DNA of 7,892 bases, from positions 1 through 7,892 of the forward strand of contig JANQHY010000083.1 of the NCBI GenBank assembly GCA_028282395.1, read 5' to 3'. Source of the DNA: Gammaproteobacteria bacterium. GTDB lineage: Bacteria > Pseudomonadota > Gammaproteobacteria > UBA12402. This document shows positions 1-6,271 of the stretch, piece after piece. The notes beneath the pieces were generated by a model, which saw only the letters and a list, made by a program, of their open reading frames with translations, was not told the origin of the DNA and searched no databases. A program made the position numbers and the translations under genes. Every line of letters starts with the position of its first letter. Position 1 is the first letter of the stretch.

Positions 1-927
1 GACAATGCCCTTACGAAGAATATTAATGTTATTAAACTTAAAGTTATGCTCTATGTTCTATCAGAACATCTTAAGATCTATTGTGCTGATAGTGATGCAA
101 TGACTAAAAAGAGTGCGCGTTATGTCATGAATATTATTGGCATGAAAGATGGCAATAGAATTAATTCAATTAAAAGAATAATTGTAAAGATGAGGAGCTT
201 TTCCGATAGATTTTTATTCCTATTGGATAATGATGCGAAAAATGGGCGATGCCTAAAAGAGATAGAGTGTCTATATGAAATTTTGGCGGGAAATTTTGTT
301 AATGAAACGGGAAAATGGCTATTTCTCAGTGATGGAGAGCTAATTAAAGGTTATAATATTGAAGAGTTTAATAATAGCTATATGAATAATAATAGCAATA
401 AGTCCTTAAAAAAGAAGGAGCCAATAGAGCGTAAATTTTTCTGTATCAGTTATGTATTGGCGTCTGATAAAATGCCCAAGACACTTTCTAGCTATTTATT
501 AAAATTTGATTCTGGCTTTTCTGATTTTCTCTCCAAAGATGAAAAAAGTATTGTTTCATTAATGAATAATAGTAAAAAATATAAAAATAAAGATAATGAT
601 AAGAATAACAAAATTAATAAATATGATGATGACGAGAGTAAAGAGAGAGAGGAAGACTATGTTGATGATTGTAATGAGAGTGATAATGAAAAGTTTATTC
701 TCCTTTACAAAGAGAAATCCTCTTTAACCATGTATGCTAACAAGGAGCATAAAAGCTCTTCCTCTTTGAATGGGATTATAGAGGCGAATAAGAATGATGA
801 TAATAAGGAGGCAAAAAAGCGCTCTGCCTCTTTGCCATTACAGTCTGATGAAACCACTTCAGAAATAGTAGAGAAGAGCGTGCCTAATAAAACTGTTAAT
901 GATTCTATTACTCATATGATTAACTAA
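1..927 (+). CDS. Hypothetical protein, 5' end outside window, charged low-complexity C-terminal half
   Basis: I do not recognise this protein. The reading frame is open from the first base of the window, and the first in-frame ATG (46) has no clear Shine-Dalgarno site, so the gene probably begins upstream; 308 residues are visible. The first ~130 visible residues look like an ordinary folded, mostly helical domain (for example FLFLLDNDAK and KWLFLSDGEL) with no known motif. From about residue 125 it becomes rich in Asn, Lys, Ser, Asp and Glu, with runs such as NKDNDKNNK and KYDDDESKEREED, which implies a disordered tail. There is no membrane segment. It ends 41 bases before the convergent acetyltransferase gene. 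An A/T-only weak hairpin lies between them (944-956), not a convincing terminator. The long acidic/basic tail resembles that of some secreted effectors of intracellular bacteria, but that is speculation. That the frame is coding is fairly sure; function is unknown. Confidence 0.7.
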   Translation, partial: DNALTKNINVIKLKVMLYVLSEHLKIYCADSDAMTKKSARYVMNIIGMKDGNRINSIKRIIVKMRSFSDRFLFLLDNDAKNGRCLKEIECLYEILAGNFVNETGKWLFLSDGELIKGYNIEEFNNSYMNNNSNKSLKKKEPIERKFFCISYVLASDKMPKTLSSYLLKFDSGFSDFLSKDEKSIVSLMNNSKKYKNKDNDKNNKINKYDDDESKEREEDYVDDCNESDNEKFILLYKEKSSLTMYANKEHKSSSSLNGIIEANKNDDNKEAKKRSASLPLQSDETTSEIVEKSVPNKTVNDSITHMIN

Positions 928-968
928 TTAGATGTCTATTTAACAATATTTTATTGATTTATAGCGTG

Positions 969-1520
969 CTACGATGTTTTTTTCACCATAAGTAGGCTAT
1001 GCTCACCACTAAAGAAACCTTCTGTTACTGGAAAAGTACCAACTGTTTTGAACCCTGCTTTTTCATAAACATGTAGCGCACGAGGATTATTTTCACTTGG
1101 ATCAATAAAGAATGTATCAGCTAATGGGTCTACTGCTTCTTGATAGAATGCCACGAATAATTCTAATGTCGTAGAAGCCAGGCCTTTGCCAAGATAAGCA
1201 CTATTGCCGATACAGAAGTCAATGCTATAGGTTTTGCCAGTGCGCGATAGGTGGTCTCTGTGCAGTCCTGTCATCTGTTGATCTTGAGTATAGGGTGAAG
1301 TAAGTAGAAAAGCGTAGGGTATAGTATCAATGAAGCCAAGCCAATATGAAAAAATACCATTAAAATACTCTGATGGTGTTTCTCTGCCTTTCATAAAGTG
1401 GATGATATCTTCTCTATGTGCTGGGCTATTATCCCAAAACTCTTTGACATGAGGTTCGTCAAGCCATGAGAAAATAGTCGCTTGGTATGCGAGTGTGGCT
1501 CTACTAAAAGTAATTTCCAT
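969..1520 (-). CDS. GNAT-family N-acetyltransferase, AAC(6')-like
   Basis: A complete 183-residue protein, the usual size for a single GNAT domain, expected to move an acetyl group from acetyl-CoA to an amine in the cytoplasm. The N-terminal part has FSWLDEPHVKEFW (residues 17-29), a pattern shared by aminoglycoside 6'-N-acetyltransferases and the related IucB/MbtK-type acyltransferases. The acetyl-CoA loop is seen at residues 110-116 (LGKGLAS) after strand YSIDFCIG. The last conserved block is DPSENNPRALHVYEKAGF (140-157), very close to the AAC(6')-Ib type DPSPSN-RAI-CYEKAGF pattern. Acceptor specificity cannot be read from the sequence: aminoglycoside, another small amine or a siderophore precursor are all possible. 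The ATG at 1520 has only a weak upstream purine run (AAAGAGAA on the - strand). The gene is divergent from the phospholipase-like gene. The fold is near certain, the substrate is not. Confidence 0.85.
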   Translation of the reverse strand: MEITFSRATLAYQATIFSWLDEPHVKEFWDNSPAHREDIIHFMKGRETPSEYFNGIFSYWLGFIDTIPYAFLLTSPYTQDQQMTGLHRDHLSRTGKTYSIDFCIGNSAYLGKGLASTTLELFVAFYQEAVDPLADTFFIDPSENNPRALHVYEKAGFKTVGTFPVTEGFFSGEHSLLMVKKTS

Positions 1521-1549
1521 TGGTCATTCTCTTTCATCATGGTTATAAT
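1521..1549 (+). promoter_or_regulatory. Probable sigma-70 promoter of the phospholipase C-like gene
   Basis: A perfect -10 hexamer TATAAT (1544-1549) lies 17 bases after TGGTCA (1521-1526), which matches four of six -35 positions. Transcription would begin near 1556, giving a leader of about 35 bases before the ATG at 1591. The -35 element sits directly before the start codon of the divergent acetyltransferase gene, so the two transcription units probably influence one another. A - strand TATAAT (1559 to 1554) overlaps the same region but has no convincing -35 element. Confidence 0.5.
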
Positions 1550-1574
1550 CATTATTATACATCTATATCAAACA

Positions 1575-1582
1575 AAGGGGAG
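1575..1582 (+). promoter_or_regulatory. Ribosome-binding site that favours ATG 1591
   Basis: AAGGGGAG is a good Shine-Dalgarno site. It ends 8 bases before ATG 1591, whereas the alternative starts GTG 1582 and ATG 1585 overlap it or lie only 2 bases away. The choice changes only the first three residues of the protein. Confidence 0.6.
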
Positions 1583-1590
1583 TGATGGAG

Positions 1591-3096
1591 ATGACTAATA
1601 TGCAAAAAAAAATAGAGCACGTTGTTATCTTAATGTTAGAAAACCGTTCATTTGATAATTTAGTCGGTTGGCTGTATAACGATGATCATCGAGTTAGCCA
1701 TTTTTTACCTAGTGATAGCCCTAATCACTATGCTGGATTGGCTGGCACTAACTATAGTAATCCTGCAAGTTTTGCTAGTAATGATGCCAAGAACGTTGCT
1801 ATTAAACGTGGGACGCAAAGCTATTACACCCCTTCACCTGATCCTAATGAATACTTCAACCATATGAATCGTCAGCTGTTTGGTAATAATATTGATACCA
1901 ATAACCCTAATTGGCTGCCACCATCTGGTACTATAGCAGAAATGAATGGTTTTCTCGTCGATTATGCAGGACAAGACTCGGTTAACCCACAACAGATTAT
2001 GGAGACTTATACGCCTGAGCAGTTGCCTGTCATCAGTAGTCTGGCAAGAAATTTTGCTATCAGCGATAACTATCATGCCTCATGCCCAACACAAACCTGG
2101 CCTAATAGAGCTTTTATGTATGCGGGTACTTCATTGGGGCGTGTTAATAATGCGCCATATACGCCTTTTAACGTCACTACCTTATTCAATGTGCTTAGTC
2201 AGCAAGAGGTCTCATGGAAAATTTATCGTGGTGCTAAAGCCATTCCATCATTAACGCGGTTAATGATGTTTGATTTATGGCCACGCCATTTTGACAACCA
2301 TTTCTCTGATATTGATCACTTTCTTGAAGACTGTAAAAATGGCGCCTTGCCAGCACTCTCTTTTTTAGAGCCAACTTTTCTTTTAGATGAGAAGAGCCAA
2401 CTATCTGTTGATATGGCGAATAGCGCTCATCCTCCTTCTAGTGTGTACCATAGTGAAGTTTTCCTCTCTACTATTGCTAATGCTATTATCAATAGCCCAC
2501 GTTTTGATGAGACACTGTTTATTGTTAATTATGATGAACATGGTGGCACGCCTGACCATATCGCACCAAATTGGACCGCTACTGCGCCTGACAGTATGAG
2601 TCAGCCAGGAGACGCTGGATTCTATTTTAACCGTTTTGGTGTTAGAGTGCCATTGTTAATGATTTCACCTTATATTCAGGCGGGAACCGTATTTAGAGCA
2701 AATAGTGACCCATTCTCGACACAGACTGTACCATTTGATCATACAACGATTCTTGCCTTGATTCTTGATTGGCAAAATATTGCGCGTACAACGCTATCAA
2801 GTAGGCGTGTATCGGCAGCTAATACCACCTTAATCGATAAGCTGCTGACGCTTGATAAGCCACGAGTCGATATACCGCTTTGCCAACCAGTGGAAGGTGT
2901 AAAACAGCTCAATGTTACAACATCTGATCGGCGATTAAGTTCACTTGAAAAAAGTGTTATTATTGCATATGAATATTATCGTAGTTGGCGAACGGGAGAT
3001 ACGCTATCCGATCATATCGCACAGATGCAAGAAAAAATTATGCATCTTGCTGATAAAATTCAAACAATAAACGATGCAAAAAATTATTTACAATAA
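1591..3096 (+). CDS. Phospholipase C / acid phosphatase family phosphoesterase without signal peptide
   Basis: A 501-residue enzyme of the phosphoesterase family that includes bacterial phospholipases C, plant non-specific phospholipases C and Francisella AcpA. It is expected to hydrolyse phosphodiester or phosphomonoester bonds, plausibly in phospholipid head groups. All family blocks are visible: HVVILMLENRSFDNLVGW (10-27) with the metal-binding Glu17-Asn18 pair; CPTQTWPNRAFMYAGTS (165-181), which carries the hydroxyl nucleophile region; EP at 260-261; His280; NYDEHGGTPDH (313-323) with Asp315-Glu316 at the second metal-ligand position; VPLLMISPY (353-361); and FDHTTIL (382-388). In AcpA the matching metal ligands are a Glu-Asn pair and two adjacent acidic residues. 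The domain begins within ten residues of the start, and no signal peptide can be found upstream in frame, which is unusual because most bacterial members are exported by Tat or Sec. The C-terminal ~50 residues are helical, ending in a possible short coiled coil. Lipid versus phosphate-ester substrate cannot be decided. Confidence 0.88.
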   Translation: MTNMQKKIEHVVILMLENRSFDNLVGWLYNDDHRVSHFLPSDSPNHYAGLAGTNYSNPASFASNDAKNVAIKRGTQSYYTPSPDPNEYFNHMNRQLFGNNIDTNNPNWLPPSGTIAEMNGFLVDYAGQDSVNPQQIMETYTPEQLPVISSLARNFAISDNYHASCPTQTWPNRAFMYAGTSLGRVNNAPYTPFNVTTLFNVLSQQEVSWKIYRGAKAIPSLTRLMMFDLWPRHFDNHFSDIDHFLEDCKNGALPALSFLEPTFLLDEKSQLSVDMANSAHPPSSVYHSEVFLSTIANAIINSPRFDETLFIVNYDEHGGTPDHIAPNWTATAPDSMSQPGDAGFYFNRFGVRVPLLMISPYIQAGTVFRANSDPFSTQTVPFDHTTILALILDWQNIARTTLSSRRVSAANTTLIDKLLTLDKPRVDIPLCQPVEGVKQLNVTTSDRRLSSLEKSVIIAYEYYRSWRTGDTLSDHIAQMQEKIMHLADKIQTINDAKNYLQ

Positions 3097-3119
3097 TAAT
3101 AAAGAATGCAAAGAAACTG

Positions 3120-3148
3120 TTCATTCTGATCGGGCAAAATGCTATACT
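3120..3148 (+). promoter_or_regulatory. Probable extended -10 promoter of the methyltransferase-hydrolase unit
   Basis: TGCTATACT (3140-3148) is an extended -10 element: TG, one base, then TATACT, five of six consensus positions. The -35 position, 17 bases upstream, holds TTCATT (3120-3125), a weak match, as is common for extended -10 promoters. The start point would be near 3155, downstream of the phospholipase-like gene, so the unit need not depend on read-through. Confidence 0.5.
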
Positions 3149-3204
3149 TCCACCGATTGCAGTGAATTTTTCGCTGCGATACAATCTGAATGATTTTCAA
3201 CAAA

Positions 3205-3210
3205 CGGGAG
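3205..3210 (+). promoter_or_regulatory. Ribosome-binding site that favours GTG 3217
   Basis: CGGGAG ends 6 bases before GTG 3217. The in-frame ATG at 3211 touches the site with no spacer, and the ATG at 3190 has no Shine-Dalgarno site in front of it. GTG 3217 is therefore the best start. Confidence 0.6.
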
Positions 3211-3216
3211 ATGTGT

Positions 3217-4041
3217 GTGTCCGAATCCACTAAGAATGATCAATATATTGGTAAAGTTGGTATTAGTAATGATGCTAGACTTAGAATTATGCATAATATT
3301 CATCGCGGTTTGAGCTTGGATTTCTATCGCAGAGCTGGATTATGTGAGGGAATGAGTGTGCTCGAAGCGGGTTGTGGAACGGGTTATGTCTCTATTGATC
3401 TTGCTAAAATTGTTGGGCCGTCAGGTAGCGTAACGGCTATTGATATCAGCAATGAACAACTTGCTGTTGCACGTGAAAATATTAAAACAGCGGCAATTGA
3501 TAATATTGACTTTGTTCAATGTAATATTCATCAAATAGATAAAATAGAGAAAAAGTTTGATTTCGTTACCGGTCGTTTTGTTTTCATGCACATTAGCGAT
3601 CCTAAACAGGCACTCGATTCGCTATACGCTGTTTTAAAGCCTGGAGGAGTGATGGCGCTTGAAGAGACAATGATGAGTAGGTGTCTTGGTTATCCAGATT
3701 TAACAGCGCTCAACCAAGCCATGCAGTGGTTAGATAGCTGTGCCAAGAATATGGGTTTGGATTTTGATTTTGGTAGGAAATTATACTCTATGGTCAGAGA
3801 ATTACCTTGTACAAATACAAAATTAACGCTTTGTCAACCAGTAATAGAAAAGCGCGATGAGAAACAGCTTTTCCCAATGTTGGTATATGAGTGCAAAGAT
3901 AAACTTGTTGAAACTGGTATTGCTAGCGCAACAGAGGTTGATCAGGTTATTGCAGAAATAGAGCATTATTGTCAGCAGTCACAGACATTTTTTTCTGGTT
4001 CATTATTGCATCAAGTATCAGCAATAAAGCCAAAGAGTTAG
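3217..4041 (+). CDS. Class I SAM-dependent methyltransferase
   Basis: A 274-residue soluble enzyme expected to transfer a methyl group from S-adenosylmethionine. The Rossmann-type core is clear: motif I VLEAGCGTGYVS (48-59), the acidic residue closing strand 2 in VTAIDIS (72-78, Asp76) that binds the SAM ribose, FDFVTGRFVFMHISDP (114-129) as the motif IV/V region, and LKPGG (140-144) as the post-core motif. An N-terminal helical part (RLRIMHNIHRGLSLDFYRRAG) and a ~120-residue C-terminal extension probably form the substrate cap. This general shape is shared by UbiE-like and natural-product methyltransferases; the acceptor cannot be predicted. It starts with GTG and is followed after only 23 bases by an alpha/beta hydrolase gene, so the two are probably cotranscribed and may act on the same compound. 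Fold certain, substrate unknown. Confidence 0.87.
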   Translation: MSESTKNDQYIGKVGISNDARLRIMHNIHRGLSLDFYRRAGLCEGMSVLEAGCGTGYVSIDLAKIVGPSGSVTAIDISNEQLAVARENIKTAAIDNIDFVQCNIHQIDKIEKKFDFVTGRFVFMHISDPKQALDSLYAVLKPGGVMALEETMMSRCLGYPDLTALNQAMQWLDSCAKNMGLDFDFGRKLYSMVRELPCTNTKLTLCQPVIEKRDEKQLFPMLVYECKDKLVETGIASATEVDQVIAEIEHYCQQSQTFFSGSLLHQVSAIKPKS

Positions 4042-4050
4042 GTAAAGCAG

Positions 4051-4057
4051 AAGAGAG
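4051..4057 (+). promoter_or_regulatory. Ribosome-binding site that favours ATG 4065
   Basis: AAGAGAG lies 7 bases before ATG 4065. The longer frame from ATG 3969 would run inside the methyltransferase gene for 73 bases and add a 32-residue segment not typical of alpha/beta hydrolases, so 4065 is preferred. Confidence 0.5.
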
Positions 4058-4064
4058 TTGCTCA

Positions 4065-4925
4065 ATGGATATAGCGCAGCATTTCATTAAAAGTGGTGAG
4101 ATAAATCTTTGGACACAGAGGCTATCTGCTGCAGAAAATATAAAGCAGACGTGTATTCTTATTTCTGGAGCGGGTGCTTCGGCAATGTTTTGGCACGATG
4201 AGTTTTGTCGTGCGTTAATTGCAGCAGGATATACTACTATTCGCTTTGATCATCGTGATCAGGGCTTATCAGATAGTGTTGATTGGGATACCGCGCCATA
4301 TACTATCAATGAGTTGGCAGAAGATGTCATCAGTATTGCAGACTATTATCAGCTTGAGAAGGTCCATATTGTTGGTCATTCAATGGGAGGAACGATTGCA
4401 CAATGGCTGGCTATACGATATCCACAACGATTGTTGAGTTATACCTCTATGTCTGTTGCAACTTGTGGCCCTGTAGGGCAACCGTCACAAGAGATAATCG
4501 ATGCGCTGCTTAAAAACAGTCCAACACAGGATTATTCCCACGACCTTGCTGGTTTCATGCACTCCTGGCGATTATTAAATGGTGACTATGAGGTAAATAG
4601 AGAAATAGCTGAGAGCTATACCCAGGACCTCTATTTGCGCTCAAAGTATCCTGTTGATGTTGCCTGGCACCACATCTGGTGTCAAGAGCAGTATGGCGAT
4701 CTAACAGACAGATTAAAGCAGATTTTTGTTCCAGGGTTATTCATTCATGGTGAAAAGGACCCATTAATTCCTCTACAGGGAGCTATTAAAACACAGGCAG
4801 TGACACCAAATTCCAAAATGGTAACGCTTATGGGTATGGGTCATATGTTTTTTAATCTAGATTTAGAGACAACGATTATTAGCCATCTGATTGAGCATTT
4901 CCAGCAAGTATCAGATATGACATGA
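4065..4925 (+). CDS. Alpha/beta hydrolase (esterase/enol-lactonase/RdmC-like)
   Basis: A 286-residue cytoplasmic alpha/beta hydrolase, normal length for the family. The oxyanion region is ILISGAGASAMFW (31-43). FDHRDQGLSD (61-70) is the block typical of the RdmC methylesterase and 3-oxoadipate enol-lactonase-like subgroup. The nucleophile elbow is GHSMGG (104-109, Ser106), with catalytic Asp232 in HGEKDPLIP and His260 in GMGHMFF, so the triad is complete. The family hydrolyses esters, lactones and some other bonds; the substrate cannot be read here. It lies 23 bases after the methyltransferase stop and shares that promoter. In antibiotic pathways RdmC-type enzymes cleave methyl esters, which makes a make-and-break methyl ester pairing possible but only an inference. 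No signal peptide or lid-spanning membrane segment is seen. The protein ends 153 bases before the next gene, with no clear terminator. Confidence 0.85.
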   Translation: MDIAQHFIKSGEINLWTQRLSAAENIKQTCILISGAGASAMFWHDEFCRALIAAGYTTIRFDHRDQGLSDSVDWDTAPYTINELAEDVISIADYYQLEKVHIVGHSMGGTIAQWLAIRYPQRLLSYTSMSVATCGPVGQPSQEIIDALLKNSPTQDYSHDLAGFMHSWRLLNGDYEVNREIAESYTQDLYLRSKYPVDVAWHHIWCQEQYGDLTDRLKQIFVPGLFIHGEKDPLIPLQGAIKTQAVTPNSKMVTLMGMGHMFFNLDLETTIISHLIEHFQQVSDMT

Positions 4926-5006
4926 AACTACTAATTATAGTGGCTCTAATATTGAGCAATGTGTTCTTACAGTAGAGATCCGAAGATAATTTTCTGATCA
5001 ATTGTA

Positions 5007-5034
5007 TTGTAATTATAGTGCTATCGTCTATTAT
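5007..5034 (+). promoter_or_regulatory. Candidate promoter of the S33-type hydrolase
   Basis: TTGTAA (5007-5012, four of six -35 positions) is 16 bases ahead of TATTAT (5029-5034, five of six -10 positions). TATAGT (5014-5019) and TGCTAT (5019-5024) offer overlapping alternatives. The 153-base gap before the gene makes an own promoter likely, but the exact element is uncertain. Confidence 0.35.
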
Positions 5035-5078
5035 ATCTACTAAGGCCAACCAATGACAGAATTAAGGAGATAGATGAC

Positions 5079-5960
5079 ATGATTGCATTTACAAGAAGAG
5101 AGATTTCTTATGAGCAGTATAAGATTATGACTTATTCTGTTGGCGAAGATAGTCAAGAGGTGCTAATGTTATTGCATGGCGGGCCTGGAACACCATGTAA
5201 TTATTTACGTGATAGCCATTTTCCCTTTTATTCAGATAAAGGTTTGAAAGTAGTTACTTTTGACCAGTTAGGCTGTGGCGAAAGTAGTCATGCAACGGAT
5301 CCTAGTCTGTGGCACGTTGAACGCTTTGTTGAAGAGTTGGAGCGTGTAAGAGAAGCTTTGAATATTGATACGATGCATCTATTAGGCCACTCTTGGGGAA
5401 CACTGCTTGGGTTGGATTACTATCTGAAATATCCTGATCGAGTAAAATCATTTGTTATTGCGAATGGTGGCTTCAATATGCCTGCTATACGTGAAGAGTT
5501 TAAACGCCGCCGTCTCTCGTTAGGTGAAGAAACTCATACAATGATGACATTAAGAGAAGCGGAAGGAACTACCTCGCATCCTGAATACCAGGCAGCAATA
5601 ACGTTGTTATCTTATCGCTATATGTGTCAACTTGAAGAGTGGCCTGAGTCCTTTGTCACCTCAATGAGCAACTCCATGGCACATATACGTGAAAAGATGG
5701 TTAGTCGTCATGCTTTTGATTTCAATGGAAGCTTATCGACCTATGATAGAACTGATCAACTACCCAAGGTTAAAATTCCCTGTTTAATTCTTCATGGTGA
5801 ACACGATTCAATGCCGATTGAATGTGCTACGCATGCAAAAGATCACCTTCCTAATGCTGAATTTTTTCTGCTTAGAGAGTGCTCACACTATTCATGTTTT
5901 GAGAAGCCTGAACTATACCATCAACTTGTCTGGCAATTTCTAGAAAAACAGTTGATCTAA
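5079..5960 (+). CDS. Proline iminopeptidase-like alpha/beta hydrolase (peptidase family S33)
   Basis: A 293-residue hydrolase, close to the ~300 residues usual for proline iminopeptidases, which remove an N-terminal proline or other residue from short peptides in the cytoplasm. HGGPG (33-37) is the diagnostic oxyanion motif of S33. FDQLGCGESS (61-70) follows, then the elbow GHSWGTLLGLDY (103-114, Ser105), Asp243 in HGEHDSMP, and His270 in ECSHYSCFEKPE, completing the triad. The part between about 135 and 215 is the helical cap that sets substrate choice; it is diverse in this family, and some members are amidases, epoxide hydrolases or lactonases, so peptidase activity is likely but not certain. 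Translation begins at ATG 5079 with a strong site AAGGAG (5064-5069) 9 bases upstream. It has little sequence in common with the preceding alpha/beta hydrolase beyond the fold motifs, so they are not a recent duplication. Confidence 0.83.
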   Translation: MIAFTRREISYEQYKIMTYSVGEDSQEVLMLLHGGPGTPCNYLRDSHFPFYSDKGLKVVTFDQLGCGESSHATDPSLWHVERFVEELERVREALNIDTMHLLGHSWGTLLGLDYYLKYPDRVKSFVIANGGFNMPAIREEFKRRRLSLGEETHTMMTLREAEGTTSHPEYQAAITLLSYRYMCQLEEWPESFVTSMSNSMAHIREKMVSRHAFDFNGSLSTYDRTDQLPKVKIPCLILHGEHDSMPIECATHAKDHLPNAEFFLLRECSHYSCFEKPELYHQLVWQFLEKQLI

Positions 5961-6072
5961 CTCAGCCCAAAATTTTTTTAAAAAAATAATTGACTTTATG
6001 ACTAAGTTGAATTATTTTACTCATAAGTATTATCAATTCCCAATAGACTTAGCAATCTCCGCAACTGCTCAG

Positions 6073-6204
6073 CCTATTGTCCCGAGGCAAATAAACCTCA
6101 TCGGTCCGAGGTACATAAACCTTCATCGTCACGAGATGCCTAAAGCTCGTTGTGTTACGAAGGGCCTAAAGCTCATCTTCCCGCGGCTTGTCCGCGGGAT
6201 CGAG
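6073..6204. repeat. Degenerate tandem repeat block, four units plus a palindromic end unit
   Basis: Four head-to-tail units each begin with CCT or GCTC and end in TAAA: 6073-6095, 6096-6119, 6120-6144 and 6145-6170, lengths 23, 24, 25 and 26. Their shared core is roughly CTCATCGT-CCGAGG-ATAAA, with many substitutions. A fifth copy starts the same way (GCTCATC at 6171) but goes into a G+C-rich palindrome and ends in ATCGAG (6199-6204). Neighbouring units also pair with one another (for example ACGAG at 6131-6135 with CTCGT at 6146-6150), so the array can fold as a chain of small hairpins. It is more G+C-rich than its flanks, which points to a repeat element family rather than local sequence drift. 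Unit borders are my own alignment by eye. Confidence 0.55.
6180..6198. repeat. G+C-rich palindromic hairpin
   Basis: CCCGCGG (6180-6186) and CCGCGGG (6192-6198) form a perfect 7-base-pair stem around CTTGT; a T-A pair (6179/6199) extends it and CTC/GAG (6172-6174/6202-6204) can close it. It resembles the dispersed intergenic palindromes with a CTTGT-type loop found in several host-associated bacterial genomes. No T run follows, so its role is probably that of a repeat element rather than a terminator. Confidence 0.7.
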
Positions 6205-6240
6205 AATTAAAAAAGTGTTTTTCCACTTTAATTACTCAAG

Positions 6241-6265
6241 GCAATAACATATGAATATGAATTGC
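6241..6265. promoter_or_regulatory. Imperfect dyad, candidate operator of the toxin-like gene
   Basis: Nested inverted repeats share almost the same centre: GCAAT (6241-6245) with ATTGC (6261-6265), and CATAT (6248-6252) with ATATG (6255-6259). The right arm overlaps the TG of the candidate extended -10 element. Position and symmetry suit a dimeric regulator, but A+T-rich DNA gives such dyads by chance. Confidence 0.3.
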
Positions 6266-6271
6266 TATATA
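6263..6271 (+). promoter_or_regulatory. Candidate extended -10 element of the toxin-like gene
   Basis: TGCTATATA has the TG-N extension and a four-of-six -10 hexamer (6266-6271), about 40 bases before the start codon. No -35 match is seen. The 13 bases from 6263 match the methyltransferase promoter at 3140-3152 in 11 positions (TGCTATA, two variable bases, then TCCA in both), which raises confidence a little. Confidence 0.35.

Noticed and set aside
1682..2599. Several short open frames on both strands inside the phospholipase-like gene
   Set aside because: All overlap family-conserved blocks of the enzyme in another frame, and none has a plausible start site or motif.
3969..4064. N-terminal extension of the first alpha/beta hydrolase with a hydrophobic stretch (DIFFWFIIASS)
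   Set aside because: It could pass for a signal anchor, but it is encoded within the methyltransferase end, and ATG 4065 has a well-placed ribosome-binding site.
5053..5073. Six-codon leader peptide before the S33 hydrolase
   Set aside because: The frame is very short, has no ribosome-binding site of its own and no regulatory codon run; it is likely chance.
6073..6204. CRISPR array
   Set aside because: The repeats are contiguous, poorly conserved and vary in length, with no unique spacers of constant size and no cas genes in the window.
5998..6210. 70-codon open frame on the + strand across the repeat block
   Set aside because: It has no Shine-Dalgarno site, and two thirds of it is simply a translation of the degenerate repeats and the palindrome; the peptide has no recognisable features.
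6180..6229. Tandem hairpins as an intrinsic terminator
   Set aside because: The G+C stem is followed by AT and then CGAGAATTAAAAAAG, not a T run, and the second hairpin has a weak A/T-rich stem; on the - strand there is no gene that it would end.
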